NCBI RefSeq assembly: GCF_003269425.1
Contig: NZ_CP030104.1
Span: forward strand, 186,001-250,000
DNA: 64,000 nucleotides
Reading direction: 5' to 3'
Source: Flagellimonas maritima
GTDB taxonomy: Bacteria; Bacteroidota; Bacteroidia; Flavobacteriales; Flavobacteriaceae
Below, piece by piece: positions 23,994 through 33,082 of this stretch. The notes beneath the pieces are model-generated. The model saw only the letters and a program-made list of their open reading frames with translations, did not search any database and was not told where the DNA came from. The first letter of the stretch is position 1; the number at the start of each line of letters is the position of its first letter. The translations under genes were made by a program, and so were the position numbers.

Positions 23994-25424
23994 ATGAGCC
24001 CTACGGTCAGAACAATTCTTTTGGTTGCATATATTGCTATTACATTGTGGTCCATCACTGTAATAATATATTATGGCAGAAGGCCCACAAAATCCATAAG
24101 CTGGGTTTTAGCAGTAATAACACTGCCCTTCGCAGGACCTGCGTTATATTATTTGTTTGGTGTAAATAGGCGAAAATTTAAATTTTTCTCTATAAAACAA
24201 TTTGAAAAGCGACAAAAATACAAGAGTGCAAAACCAGATTCGGGCAAGGACTTTACAGTAAGTTTTGACGATATCCATAAGCGAAAGCTTTGTTCCCTAC
24301 TTTCAAAAAATTCAGGCTTTGAAGCACTCAACGGGAATAAAGTAACCATTTTACAGGACGGTGAGGAAACATTTAGAACGCTGTTCTCGGCAATGGAAAA
24401 AGCCAATAAATTTATCCATATACAATATTACGTCCTCGAGAGAGGGGATTTATTGGAAAAAATCCTGAAAATATTAAAGAAAAAAGTTTCTGAAGGCGTT
24501 GAGGTCCGTATTATCTATGATTCTTTTGGCAGCTTTTCCTTTCGGGGTCGAATAAAGAAAAAGTTTCTCGAAATAGGAGCTTCCATTTACCCAATGATGC
24601 CGATTCGATTTGGCAATTTACTATTCTCGATAAACTTTAGGAACCATAGAAAAATTGTAATTATCGATGGCGAAGTCGCTTTCACCGGTGGTGTCAACAT
24701 ATCTGACAAATACATTAAGGCAGAAGGGGACCTAGGCCGGTGGAAAGATACCCACATGTGTTTGGAAGGACCAATCGTCAATGATATTCATGTTGTTTTC
24801 TTAAAGGACTATTTTTTCGCAAGCAAGGATGAGGAATTTGATGTGAAAAAGTATTTGACCTTGTCCAAGAATGAGGGCGATGTTATTGCACAGGTAGTTG
24901 CAGGTGGGCCGGATTACCGTCATCCTGCGGTAATGCAGCAATACATTTCTATGGTTAATTACGCAAAAACAAAAATAAGGGTTGCAAATCCTTACTTTCT
25001 TCCTGGCGAAGCATTTTTGCAAGCAATAAAAATAGCGTCACTTGGTGGGGTGGAAGTATCTCTTCTAGTACCTAGAAAATCTGATTCCCAAGCTGCGCTC
25101 AATGCCATGTTTTCCCAATTTGAAGAGTTGATGGATGTTGGCATTCGGATTTTTTTAAGGGATGATTTTTCACACAGTAAAATTCTGGCCATAGATGATG
25201 AAATAGTGTCCATTGGTTCAGGTAATTTTGACAATAGAAGTTTTGAGCATAATTATGAGACAAACGTACTTCTATATGACAGAAAAATATCTGAAGACAT
25301 AAATAGTGTATTTGATAAACTCATAGCCGATGCAGAGGAACTATCATTGGAAAGGTTTAAGGAAAGGTCAAGATGGAGAAAATTTTTGGAGGGGCTTTCC
25401 AAATTCTTCAAGCCACTATTGTAA
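23994..25424 (+). CDS. cls: Cardiolipin synthase
   Basis: This 476-aa protein has two N-terminal membrane helices and two phospholipase D HKD motifs, NFRNHRKIVIIDGEVAFTGG and FSHSKILAIDDEIVSIGSGN, each with the downstream GxxN. The ISWVLAVITLPFAGPALYYL segment is typical of bacterial ClsA-type enzymes. They condense two phosphatidylglycerol molecules (or PG with PE) into cardiolipin at the inner membrane. The length matches ClsA (about 480 aa). It stands alone, divergent from the ArsC-like gene, and fits the envelope-stress theme. Confidence 0.93.
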   Translation: MSPTVRTILLVAYIAITLWSITVIIYYGRRPTKSISWVLAVITLPFAGPALYYLFGVNRRKFKFFSIKQFEKRQKYKSAKPDSGKDFTVSFDDIHKRKLCSLLSKNSGFEALNGNKVTILQDGEETFRTLFSAMEKANKFIHIQYYVLERGDLLEKILKILKKKVSEGVEVRIIYDSFGSFSFRGRIKKKFLEIGASIYPMMPIRFGNLLFSINFRNHRKIVIIDGEVAFTGGVNISDKYIKAEGDLGRWKDTHMCLEGPIVNDIHVVFLKDYFFASKDEEFDVKKYLTLSKNEGDVIAQVVAGGPDYRHPAVMQQYISMVNYAKTKIRVANPYFLPGEAFLQAIKIASLGGVEVSLLVPRKSDSQAALNAMFSQFEELMDVGIRIFLRDDFSHSKILAIDDEIVSIGSGNFDNRSFEHNYETNVLLYDRKISEDINSVFDKLIADAEELSLERFKERSRWRKFLEGLSKFFKPLL

Positions 25425-25503
25425 GTTGTTCGCACATATATAAAATACTTTTCATCGTAACTTTGCCTTTTTATTGCAAACGTTAATATTCCCCATACTT
25501 TTT

Positions 25504-26061
25504 ATGCACACAAAATCCAAATTCCCGGAATCTATCAAAAATGAAGTTAACATTGCATTACGCTATTATCCTAGTTTGGAAAACGTTCCTATAGAATTCA
25601 AGTTTAAAAAGAATATTAAAAAATCCGTAATGCTTGCGCAACCTACTTTTACCAGTCTGTTCAAGTCTAGGGAAAATCGAGCTTACATAATTCTGATCAG
25701 TGAAAAATTTAAGATTACTGGGCAAGAATTCAAGACTATCAATGTTCCAAAAGATGTATTGGTCGGTTGGTTGGGTCATGAGCTTGGCCATGTTATTGAT
25801 TATCAGACAAGGGGAAATTTAGAAATGATTTCTTTTGGGATAAAATATGTTCTGCTCAAAGAACATATTAAAGAGGCAGAAAGAACCGCAGATAGAGCTG
25901 CTGTTGAAAGGGGCATGGCCGATTATATTATCAAAACCAAAAATTTTATACTGAACAATGCCGAAATTGCAGAGTCCTATAAAAGTAGAATAAGGGAATA
26001 TTATCTATCTCCAGAAGAAATTATGGAAATGGTACAAGAAAAACATGAAAAAGAGAATTAA
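25504..26061 (+). CDS. Putative zinc metalloprotease-like protein (HELGH)
   Basis: Starting at the ATG at 25504 gives 185 residues; a TTG at 25474 would add ten unlikely residues. The core motif VGWLGHELGHVIDYQ contains HExxH with Gly-His spacing. A later acidic patch (HIKEAERTADRAAVERGM) could supply the third zinc ligand (E..xxAD). There is no signal peptide or membrane helix, so it is probably cytoplasmic. Such short proteins occur in flavobacteria without an assigned function. It may be a peptidase of the minimal gluzincin/SprT-like type. Confidence 0.6.
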   Translation: MHTKSKFPESIKNEVNIALRYYPSLENVPIEFKFKKNIKKSVMLAQPTFTSLFKSRENRAYIILISEKFKITGQEFKTINVPKDVLVGWLGHELGHVIDYQTRGNLEMISFGIKYVLLKEHIKEAERTADRAAVERGMADYIIKTKNFILNNAEIAESYKSRIREYYLSPEEIMEMVQEKHEKEN

Positions 26062-26065
26062 AGCA

Positions 26066-27589
26066 CTACGACATAGATGCCACAAATTCTTCCCACTCGG
26101 CGAACTTATCCTCGCCCATAACGCGTTCCATTTTTACTTGACCACCTTTCTTTTTGTTGGCCCCGTTCCATTCTGAAAACATGACAGGGTCTACAAAATG
26201 CACTTTGACACCTTCCAAGGCTTTTCCTCTGGCAACCCTGTAATTTTTGTTCGCTTCTTTTAGGTGTTCATCAAGTATATTGGCAGCTTTGGTATTATCA
26301 TCACCCTTTTCTGAACCTAAATACCATGTATGATAAAAACCATCATCATAGCGTTTTGCGCATAATGTATATTCAGGGATTTGAAGATCAAGCTCCTTCT
26401 CCAATTGCTTAACTGCCTTGTTCAATTTATTTACGGATAATTGTGAACCTACAGTGTTTAGAAAGAATTTGGTTCTGCCCGTAATTTTAATTTCGGCCCT
26501 CTTAACATCGGTAAATTCGATGGTATCCCCTATTATATATCTCCATGCTCCTGAAACAGTTGACATAATAAGAACATAATCCTGGTCTTCCTCTACTTCG
26601 TCCAGGGTACATGAAGGGGCATCTTGCGTAAGTGAGCCATCTTGATTTACGTAATCAGGTTCAAAAGGCACGAATTCAAAATAAATTCCATTATCGGTTA
26701 TTAGCTTCATTGCAGAGGTTTCCGGTCTACTTTGAAATGCTATAAATCCTTCTGATGCCAAATACGTATCTATGATTTGAATTGGTTTTCCCAGCAAAGC
26801 ATTGAAACTTTTCTCATAAGGATCAAATGCAACTCCGCCAGAAGTATATACCGTTAAATTGGGCCATATCTGATGGATGTGTTCCAAATTGTTGTAATCA
26901 ATTACTTTTTTGAGCATTAATTCCATCCATGATGGTATTCCGCTCAACGCACCAATATCCCAATTTTTGGCTTGTTTGGCAATTTTTAGTACGCGTTCAT
27001 CCCAGTCATCTATTTTAGCAATGTCTTCCCCAGGTTTATAATATCCCTTGAACCAAAATGGTATATTGCTCGCGCTGATACCGCTAATCTCTCCTTCCAA
27101 ATGTCCATCCCGTTCTTCTAAATCGGTAGAACTGCCTAACATCATAATCTCTTTTTCAAAAAAATCTGCAGGGAAGTCAAAATTGCTCAATGCTAAAACC
27201 TGCTGAATTCCTGCGCTTTTTATTGCGGAAATCATTGCATCTGTTACAGGGATTCGTTTGCTTGTTTTACCTGTGGTACCGGAACTTAAAGCAAAATAAT
27301 CAGGATTACCGGGCCATGTAATATTTTCCTCTCCATCTATCACCTTGTTCCACCATGCCTTTGATAGTTGGCTATAATCATGATATGGTATTTTTTTGGC
27401 GAACATCTTGCGCGGGTCATCCAGTTCAAGCATTTCATCAAACCCATAATGTTTTCCAAAAGAAGTCTTTGAAGCAGTTTCCAAAAGCATCTTAAGAACA
27501 CGTTTCTGCTCTTCTACTGGGTTCCCATCATCGGATAATTTATCCGTTACGTTGATAACCCCTTTAATAATATTTCCAATAATAGCCAT
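26066..27589 (-). CDS. GH3-family acyl-adenylating enzyme
   Basis: The start at 27589 (MAIIGNIIKGVIN) is preferred, because the extra upstream residues come from the terminator region. The 507-aa product belongs to the GH3 auxin-responsive-promoter family within the ANL-type adenylating enzymes. It has the ATP/AMP motif ALSSGTTGKTSKRIPV, then VYTSGGVAFDPYEKSF, YLASEGFIAFQSR, RYIIGDTIEFTD and KITGRTKFFLNTVGSQLS. Plant GH3 enzymes conjugate acyl acids to amino acids; bacterial substrates are unknown. The C-terminus (RVARGKALEGVKVHFVD) is complete. It follows the PfpI-like gene across a hairpin, so co-transcription may be partial. Confidence 0.85.
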   Translation of the reverse strand: MAIIGNIIKGVINVTDKLSDDGNPVEEQKRVLKMLLETASKTSFGKHYGFDEMLELDDPRKMFAKKIPYHDYSQLSKAWWNKVIDGEENITWPGNPDYFALSSGTTGKTSKRIPVTDAMISAIKSAGIQQVLALSNFDFPADFFEKEIMMLGSSTDLEERDGHLEGEISGISASNIPFWFKGYYKPGEDIAKIDDWDERVLKIAKQAKNWDIGALSGIPSWMELMLKKVIDYNNLEHIHQIWPNLTVYTSGGVAFDPYEKSFNALLGKPIQIIDTYLASEGFIAFQSRPETSAMKLITDNGIYFEFVPFEPDYVNQDGSLTQDAPSCTLDEVEEDQDYVLIMSTVSGAWRYIIGDTIEFTDVKRAEIKITGRTKFFLNTVGSQLSVNKLNKAVKQLEKELDLQIPEYTLCAKRYDDGFYHTWYLGSEKGDDNTKAANILDEHLKEANKNYRVARGKALEGVKVHFVDPVMFSEWNGANKKKGGQVKMERVMGEDKFAEWEEFVASMS

Positions 27590-27603
27590 ATCTATAAATT
27601 TAA

Positions 27604-27628
27604 AAGGGTAGGCATTTTGCCTACCCTT
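27604..27628 (-). terminator. Intercistronic hairpin between the pfpI-like and GH3 genes
   Basis: On the minus strand AAGGGTAGGC and GCCTACCCTT pair around a short AAAAT loop, followed by TTAAATTT. It lies between the PfpI-like stop and the GH3-type ATG, so it could be a terminator or attenuator setting the ratio of the two products. Confidence 0.7.
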
Positions 27629-27640
27629 CATTTTATCATT

Positions 27641-28204
27641 CTATGCGTTTACCACTTGGTCTTCGTGTTTACCTTCACAAAGTTCCTCTATAACTTTTTC
27701 TATAAATTGTGGTAAATCATCAGGGTTTCTACTGGTTGTAAGTCCATGGTCGACCACAACTGCTTCGTCTGACCATTCAGCTCCAGCATTTATAACATCA
27801 TCTTTAATGCTATGGTACGATGTGATTTTTCTGTTTTCTATCACTCCGGCACTGATTAACAACCATGGCGCATGGCATATTGCCGCTACTGGTTTTCCAC
27901 TCTTAAAAAATGAACGGATAAACGCTAATGCATCTTCATTTGTTCTCAAAGAATCTGGATTGAACACACCACCTGGAAGAACCAATGTGTGATAATCGCT
28001 TTCGCTTACTTCATTCAAGGTTTTATCTACTTTTATCGATTCTCCCCAATTATCTCCGTCCCAACTTTTAATTTCGCCACTTTTTATGGAAATAATATGA
28101 ACAGCTGCACCGTTGTTTTTCAGGGCGTTCATAGGTTCAAAGAGTTCTGATTTTTCAAATCCGTCTGTAGCTAGGATAGCTACATTCTTATTTTCTAATT
28201 TCAT
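27641..28204 (-). CDS. DJ-1/PfpI/YhbO-family glyoxalase-like protein
   Basis: This 187-aa protein has the DJ-1/PfpI fold markers: an N-terminal Rossmann-like strand (VAILATDGFEKSELFEP) with the conserved Glu, LVLPGGVFNPDSLR, and the nucleophile elbow PVAAICHAPWLLISAG with Cys and His. It ends with VVVDHGLTTSRNPDDLP. Family members act as glyoxalase III/deglycase-type chaperone or stress proteins; peptidase claims are weak. A -7 element (TAGTTTTG on this strand) lies 24 bp upstream. Confidence 0.88.
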   Translation of the reverse strand: MKLENKNVAILATDGFEKSELFEPMNALKNNGAAVHIISIKSGEIKSWDGDNWGESIKVDKTLNEVSESDYHTLVLPGGVFNPDSLRTNEDALAFIRSFFKSGKPVAAICHAPWLLISAGVIENRKITSYHSIKDDVINAGAEWSDEAVVVDHGLTTSRNPDDLPQFIEKVIEELCEGKHEDQVVNA

Positions 28205-28227
28205 AATATGCTGTTTTTAATTTGACA

Positions 28228-28235
28228 CAAAACTA
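28228..28235 (-). promoter_or_regulatory. Bacteroidota -7 promoter element for the pfpI-like gene
   Basis: CAAAACTA on the plus strand reads TAGTTTTG on the minus strand, an exact TAnnTTTG match 23 bp before the ATG. The -33 box is not clear. Confidence 0.4.
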
Positions 28236-28341
28236 GCGTTCGTTGCTTGGAAACATTTACTCAATTCGAATGATGATTGACTTGAATGCCTTTTTAAAAA
28301 TCAGTGTTGTTATAATTAAATAGAAATGAAGCCAAAGAAGC

Positions 28342-28581
28342 TTAATTGTTTCTGAGTGCTTCGATCAGTTGTTGTTTATCCATTTTTGAGCGGCCTTCTA
28401 TTCCAATATTCTTGGCCTGTTTATACAATTCGTTCTTGGTCCTTTCTTCATAAGGTTTAGAATTGCCACCTTTCTTACCGGAATCAGATGTATTTGCTAT
28501 TCTAGCAGATTTTTCTTTACTATACCCCTTGTCTCTAAGTGCTTCGTATTGATCTTGATTCTTTATTCTTTTTCCTGGCAT
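28342..28581 (-). CDS. Rho N-terminal-domain small protein (79 aa)
   Basis: This 79-aa, Lys/Glu-rich protein has two recognisable parts. Residues 1-40 (RIKNQDQYEALRDKGYSKEK) resemble a DUF7218/KGG-like stress motif with SDSGKKGGNSK. Residues 45-79 (RTKNELYKQAKNIGIEGRSK) form a Rho-N/SAP-like helix-extended-helix motif ending in QQLIEALRNN. It probably binds nucleic acid. Such proteins are widely found next to CsbD and other stress genes. It is monocistronic and divergent from csbD. Confidence 0.78.
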   Translation of the reverse strand: MPGKRIKNQDQYEALRDKGYSKEKSARIANTSDSGKKGGNSKPYEERTKNELYKQAKNIGIEGRSKMDKQQLIEALRNN

Positions 28582-28767
28582 ATTATAAAAATTTGATTTG
28601 ATAAAACTCTATTGCAGTACATATATCTAAATTAATACAGCGCTTGGATAGTACTTAATCCATTCAAAAGTTTATTTATCACTACTGCGTGCAAAATTAT
28701 GGGCCCAAGCTATTTATTTGCACTAACAATTGAATGTTTTAAGCAAATAAAATTAAATGTAACTGTT

Positions 28768-28775
28768 TAGTTTTG
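28768..28775 (+). promoter_or_regulatory. Bacteroidota -7 promoter element (TAGTTTTG) for csbD
   Basis: This exact TAnnTTTG match lies 38 bp upstream of the CsbD start. It leaves an A/T-rich leader (ATAAACAAAAATACATC) before the ATG. Confidence 0.45.
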
Positions 28776-28813
28776 TGCAACATATTTAATAATCTTATAA
28801 ACAAAAATACATC

Positions 28814-28999
28814 ATGAACTCACAAGAATTAGAAGGAAAATGGAATCAGGTCAAAGGAAATTTTAAGCAGAAGTACGGTAGTCTTACGGATGATGACGTA
28901 ACATACAGCGAAGGTAAGTTTGATGAGATGCTCGGAAAACTCCAAGAGAAAACAGGGAAGAAAAAAGAAGAATTGAAAAAGGAAATTGAATCTATGTAG
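28814..28999 (+). CDS. CsbD-family stress protein
   Basis: This 61-aa hydrophilic protein starts MNSQELEGKWNQVKGNFKQK and contains YGSLTDDDVTYSEGKFDEML, then GKLQEKTGKKKEELKKEIE. This is an almost textbook CsbD/UPF0337 sequence. CsbD proteins are small cytoplasmic general-stress proteins of unknown mechanism. The gene has its own promoter and terminator, so it is monocistronic. Confidence 0.93.
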   Translation: MNSQELEGKWNQVKGNFKQKYGSLTDDDVTYSEGKFDEMLGKLQEKTGKKKEELKKEIESM

Positions 29000-29016
29000 A
29001 TTGAAAATTCCAAAAG

Positions 29017-29047
29017 AAAAAGGTCAAGATTTTATCTTGACCTTTTT
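29017..29047. terminator. Bidirectional Rho-independent terminator
   Basis: AAAAGGTCAAGAT and ATCTTGACCTTTT form a perfect 13-bp stem with a 2-3-nt loop and a T-run on both strands. It ends csbD on the plus strand and the YihY/BrkB gene on the minus strand. Confidence 0.92.
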
Positions 29048-29073
29048 TTGTTTTAAATAAAATCCTTTAGAAT

Positions 29074-29964
29074 TTACTGGGAGTCCTCATCAGTAATCCC
29101 AATTGCCAAACCATAATTTTTAGAATAGACCCAAGTAAACTGTGCTCCAAAAAATAAAATTAAGCACGAGTATGAAACCCAAAGTAGTATAAGTACTATT
29201 GTTCCTGCCGCACCATAAGTAGATCCTGGATTGGCCTCTCCAAAGTACAGCCCCAAAAGAAATTTACCGAATACAAAGAGCACTGAGGTAATCAATGAAC
29301 CTACCCAAACTGTTTTCCAGCGTATTTTTGTATCTGGTAAGTATTTGAATATCAATGCGAAAAGTAACGCTATAATTCCAATGGATATTAGTGTATCCAT
29401 TAGAAAAGCGATGTATATTACTATATCTGGAAAAATACTTTTTATATAGTCGTTCAATGCGGAAATTGCCGTGGTCATTAAAAAGCTTATCAGTAATAAA
29501 AAACCAATGACTACGATAAAAGCAAAACTTCTCGCTCTATCTATAAGTAGTTTCAGCATATTGGATTTTGGATTGGGTCTTAAGTTCCAAATTTCGTTGA
29601 GCGATAATTGTAAATGATAGAAAACCCCAGTAGCACCAAAAATTAAGGTGGCTATTCCCAAAATAGTAGCTAAGGTACTTTTTTTGTCATTTTGAGTCTC
29701 GACCATAATACTCTGTATGGATTGTGCGGCGTCTTGTCCCAAAGCATTTGATATTTCTCGAGTAAGCTGGCCTTGAACGATTTCTACACCCCAAATAGCG
29801 CCGACCAAGTTTACGATAATGACCAAAAGACCCGGTAAGGAAAGTACCGCGTAGTAAGCCACTACAGCACTCAACCGAAAAGGGTCTTTGGATTCCCAAG
29901 CTTTATAAGTTTCCACTATAAGCTTTGGTAAATGACCAATTTTAAATTTTTTTGACGACACCAT
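29074..29964 (-). CDS. YihY/BrkB-family membrane protein
   Basis: This 296-aa inner-membrane protein has about six transmembrane helices and the family patterns RLSAVVAYYAVLSLPGLLVI and TLIFGATGVFYHLQLSLNEI. The central part reads KYLPDTKIRWKTVWVGSLIT, followed by STYGAAGTIVLILLWVSYS and FGAQFTWVYSKNYG. These are typical of YihY/BrkB (once misannotated RNase BN). The function is unknown; a role as an envelope transporter is suspected. It shares the bidirectional terminator with csbD. Confidence 0.88.
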   Translation of the reverse strand: MVSSKKFKIGHLPKLIVETYKAWESKDPFRLSAVVAYYAVLSLPGLLVIIVNLVGAIWGVEIVQGQLTREISNALGQDAAQSIQSIMVETQNDKKSTLATILGIATLIFGATGVFYHLQLSLNEIWNLRPNPKSNMLKLLIDRARSFAFIVVIGFLLLISFLMTTAISALNDYIKSIFPDIVIYIAFLMDTLISIGIIALLFALIFKYLPDTKIRWKTVWVGSLITSVLFVFGKFLLGLYFGEANPGSTYGAAGTIVLILLWVSYSCLILFFGAQFTWVYSKNYGLAIGITDEDSQ

Positions 29965-30163
29965 ATTCGAAAATACTATTTTCCAAAGAAATCCATTGTT
30001 CCAAATGACTTAGATAAGGATGGTTTTCAGATTTAGCAATTACAACGAACAAAATTGATTAAGAAATATGCAGTATTAATTTGCTTGTTCAATACAACTT
30101 TTAATAATTTGAAGAAAATCAAATGCTAAAAAAAAAGGAAGCTAAATCTATAACCAATACGTG

Positions 30164-30637
30164 TTACTCCAAAACTTTTAGGATTTTCTTTGGCGGAATA
30201 TATTCAAAATAACGCTTTATCACCTGAAATTTTTCATTCATAACAACTATTGCAGGGAGTGTAAATGGACGCTCATCCCTGGATGCCAACAACAAAGGGA
30301 TTTGATGAACCGGGTTGCGCTTTTGGCCAAACTCTTTGTTGTAAAAGATATCCCCTCCAAATACAATGCTGTCCCTGGACTCGGTATTCATTTTTACTGC
30401 ATAGTAATCCGCATTCAATAAAGCTATCACTTTGGGGTCACTATAAGCAGCCTTATCCATTTTTTTGCAATAGGCGCACCAATCAGCATAAAAATCTATA
30501 AAAACTTTTTTGGGCTTTACTGTGAGTGAATCTTCCAACTGTGCAAAACTCAACCAATTGATTTCCTGCACTTGCGAATACGCAATGGAGAACGATGTAA
30601 TAAAATAAGTACACAATAAAAAATTTCTCAAACCCAT
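30164..30637 (-). CDS. Periplasmic thioredoxin-like protein
   Basis: This 157-aa protein has a signal peptide (MGLRNFLLCTYFITSFSIAYS) and a thioredoxin fold with FYADWCAYCKKMDKAAY, giving a CAYC redox pair at about residues 51-56, plus IPLLLASRDERPFTLPAIVV with the cis-Pro region. DsbD-gamma/DUF255-like periplasmic thioredoxins of this type reduce or oxidise exported proteins. It follows the TonB-dependent receptor gene by 81 bp on the same strand, and that receptor has a CxxC in its plug, so a functional link is plausible but unproven. Confidence 0.82.
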   Translation of the reverse strand: MGLRNFLLCTYFITSFSIAYSQVQEINWLSFAQLEDSLTVKPKKVFIDFYADWCAYCKKMDKAAYSDPKVIALLNADYYAVKMNTESRDSIVFGGDIFYNKEFGQKRNPVHQIPLLLASRDERPFTLPAIVVMNEKFQVIKRYFEYIPPKKILKVLE

Positions 30638-30718
30638 ATCGGTAATACTGCTACATGAAACTTATCAAATATGTTTTCGTACAATATATTCTTCTCTTAA
30701 TAAATTCAGTGATGAAAT

Positions 30719-33082
30719 TCAGTGGAATTTTCCAAATTTCACTCCTATAAAAAAAGTTCTTGGTGCATTGGGACCGTAAACATAATCAGAATCCCTTGTA
30801 GGTCCTGTATCAAAATCATTTTGAAAGCTATTAAAAATATTTTTGACACCCCCGGAGAATGTAACCATAAAATTCTCATTAAAATCTACATGGGATTCTA
30901 ATTTGACGTTCAAATCGAAAAAAGGGCTTACATCGTTCAGTTGCAAAAAACCTGTATCACTAATGACCAAAGGAACTATCATTTCACCTGTATAAGTTCC
31001 TGTTATATCAATATTGAATGTTTTATTAGGAATCCAGGCTGTATTTAAATACCCATACAAGTTTGGGTTTCTTACGAACTCGTTAAGAATAACATCAGAT
31101 TCTCCAGGAGTTCCATCGGTTTCAAATAGAATTTGGGGTTCATCATATTGAGCTTTCTGTACAGTTCCACCAAATTGAAATTGCCATTTAGGGTCAGGTG
31201 AAACTCCAAACTCAAAATTTGAGCCATACACTTTAGCACCTGAACCGTTTCGTACCTCTTCCAAAATAGAACCATTTTCCAGAACCGCTCCTGTACTTAC
31301 CAATGTAAAAGGGTTTTCCAATATTGTAAAAAATCCTTCGACCAGAAAATCCATTTGCAACAATCCTATGGATTTGGAATAATTTAAAGAACCTGTAAAT
31401 GCGTTTGAATACTCGGTATTTAAATCGTTGGAAAGAATTACAAATTGAGGTTCACCACCAACACTTGAAATATGTAAATCTTCATTAAAGGCTTGCGGCG
31501 CTCGAAATCCCCTTGCATAGCCACTTCTAAGCTTCAATTCTTCTGTGAATTGATACGAGAAAGTGAATCTTGGAGATACCGTAGTCTGAACTATATCAAC
31601 ACCTCTATCAATACCACCGATAGTGTAATCTCCGTCAACATGTACGTTGTCCAAACGAGTACCGATCAAAGCCGTAAATTTTTCATTGGGTTTCCATTCG
31701 TACTGTGCATAACCGCCAAGGGAATTTACACTTTGGTCTATCAAACGATTGTAACCCATTATAATATCTTCTGTTTCTATATGGTTAAACTCGGCACCTA
31801 CGGTTAAAACATCTTGATTTTTAAATGATTTTGTGAACTGCAATCCATTTACCCAAGCCAAATCTTTGGTACTACCAAAAGCATTATTTGCCAAAATACT
31901 ATCCTGTCTGGTTCGTCCACCACCAAGACCTCCATAAAAACTGTCTCTATTAGTATATGAAGCTGATGTATAAAATTGAATTTTTTCTGTATGGTCCTTG
32001 CTGGTATGCTCGTAATCCGCTCCTCCAATAAATGTATCATGATCCAATTCTTCCGTAATATCCGTAAACTGAGGTGCTAAATTCAATCGGTCCCCTCCCC
32101 TACGATATTCTCGGATAGCATTTAAATTTACAGAAATCCGACTACGGTCACTAGGTCTCAAGAAGGCTTTTGCACCCACGGTATTGTTCCGCAATTCCAC
32201 CAATTCCGTAAAACCATCATCATTTGCATCATAGCTTTCACGATTTCGATAGGTACCAAACAGCGTGAACCCGCTTTTTAAATCATCTGAGATTACAGAA
32301 GTATTGAATGTCAATATGCGGTCCAGGGCTTCCCCATCGACAAGGGCAAGATTGGTTCCAACCTCCCACGTATTTAAAATAGGGTCCTTGGTAATGACAT
32401 TAACCGTTCCCGCTATCGCATTGGAACCGTAGAGCGCCGAACCGCCACTACGTACAACTTCCACACGTTCTATAACATTTGTTGGGATTTGTTCCAAACC
32501 GTAAATACCTAATAGAGAACTAAATACAGGTCTACTGTTCAATAATATTTGGGTATATCCGCCGTCCAGACCATTTAATCGAACTTGGGTAAATCCGCAA
32601 TTTTGGCAATTTGTTTCCACTCGAACACCTGGTGCATAACTAAGACCATCAGCAAGAGAAATAGATTGAGTAGCGGTCAACAGCCTTGGCTTTAATGTAG
32701 AAACCACTACAGGTGCGCTTCTACGTTCTACACGGTTTCTTGTAGCACTTATAACAACTTCGTTTAATCCCAAAGCGTCTTCAACCAATTCAAAGTTCAA
32801 AGTAATATTCTCCTTGGCACTGCAGATTAAGGTTTTTGTAATATTGCGATATCCTTGCGAACTGACCTTAATATTCATTTGCCCTGGTTTCACTTTTAGG
32901 TCATAAAACCCTTTTGAATTTGTAGTGGTCCCTTCAATTCCGTTTTCTATAAAAATTGTCGCAAAGGGGACGGCTTCCCCGTCCGAAGTAACACGTCCAG
33001 TAATTCTGGCCTCATTGGTTTGAGCCAAAATGGTAAGATGAGAAGTAATTAGCCCTACAAAGAAAAATAATTTTAAACTCAA
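30719..33082 (-). CDS. TonB-dependent outer-membrane receptor
   Basis: This 787-aa protein has a signal peptide, an N-terminal carboxypeptidase-regulatory-like domain (ARITGRVTSDGEAVPFATIF, about 24-115), a plug with NEVVISATRNRVERRSAP and a C-terminal 22-strand barrel ending ...IGVKFGKFH. The plug carries NCQNCGFTQVRLNGLDGGYT, with a CxxC close to the barrel entrance, and RVEVVRSGGSALYGSNAIAG. The type resembles FepA/CirA or heme/metal receptors more than SusC, which suggests uptake of a metal complex or cofactor; the ligand is unknown. A -7 element lies 38 bp upstream. Confidence 0.87.
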   Translation of the reverse strand: MSLKLFFFVGLITSHLTILAQTNEARITGRVTSDGEAVPFATIFIENGIEGTTTNSKGFYDLKVKPGQMNIKVSSQGYRNITKTLICSAKENITLNFELVEDALGLNEVVISATRNRVERRSAPVVVSTLKPRLLTATQSISLADGLSYAPGVRVETNCQNCGFTQVRLNGLDGGYTQILLNSRPVFSSLLGIYGLEQIPTNVIERVEVVRSGGSALYGSNAIAGTVNVITKDPILNTWEVGTNLALVDGEALDRILTFNTSVISDDLKSGFTLFGTYRNRESYDANDDGFTELVELRNNTVGAKAFLRPSDRSRISVNLNAIREYRRGGDRLNLAPQFTDITEELDHDTFIGGADYEHTSKDHTEKIQFYTSASYTNRDSFYGGLGGGRTRQDSILANNAFGSTKDLAWVNGLQFTKSFKNQDVLTVGAEFNHIETEDIIMGYNRLIDQSVNSLGGYAQYEWKPNEKFTALIGTRLDNVHVDGDYTIGGIDRGVDIVQTTVSPRFTFSYQFTEELKLRSGYARGFRAPQAFNEDLHISSVGGEPQFVILSNDLNTEYSNAFTGSLNYSKSIGLLQMDFLVEGFFTILENPFTLVSTGAVLENGSILEEVRNGSGAKVYGSNFEFGVSPDPKWQFQFGGTVQKAQYDEPQILFETDGTPGESDVILNEFVRNPNLYGYLNTAWIPNKTFNIDITGTYTGEMIVPLVISDTGFLQLNDVSPFFDLNVKLESHVDFNENFMVTFSGGVKNIFNSFQNDFDTGPTRDSDYVYGPNAPRTFFIGVKFGKFH

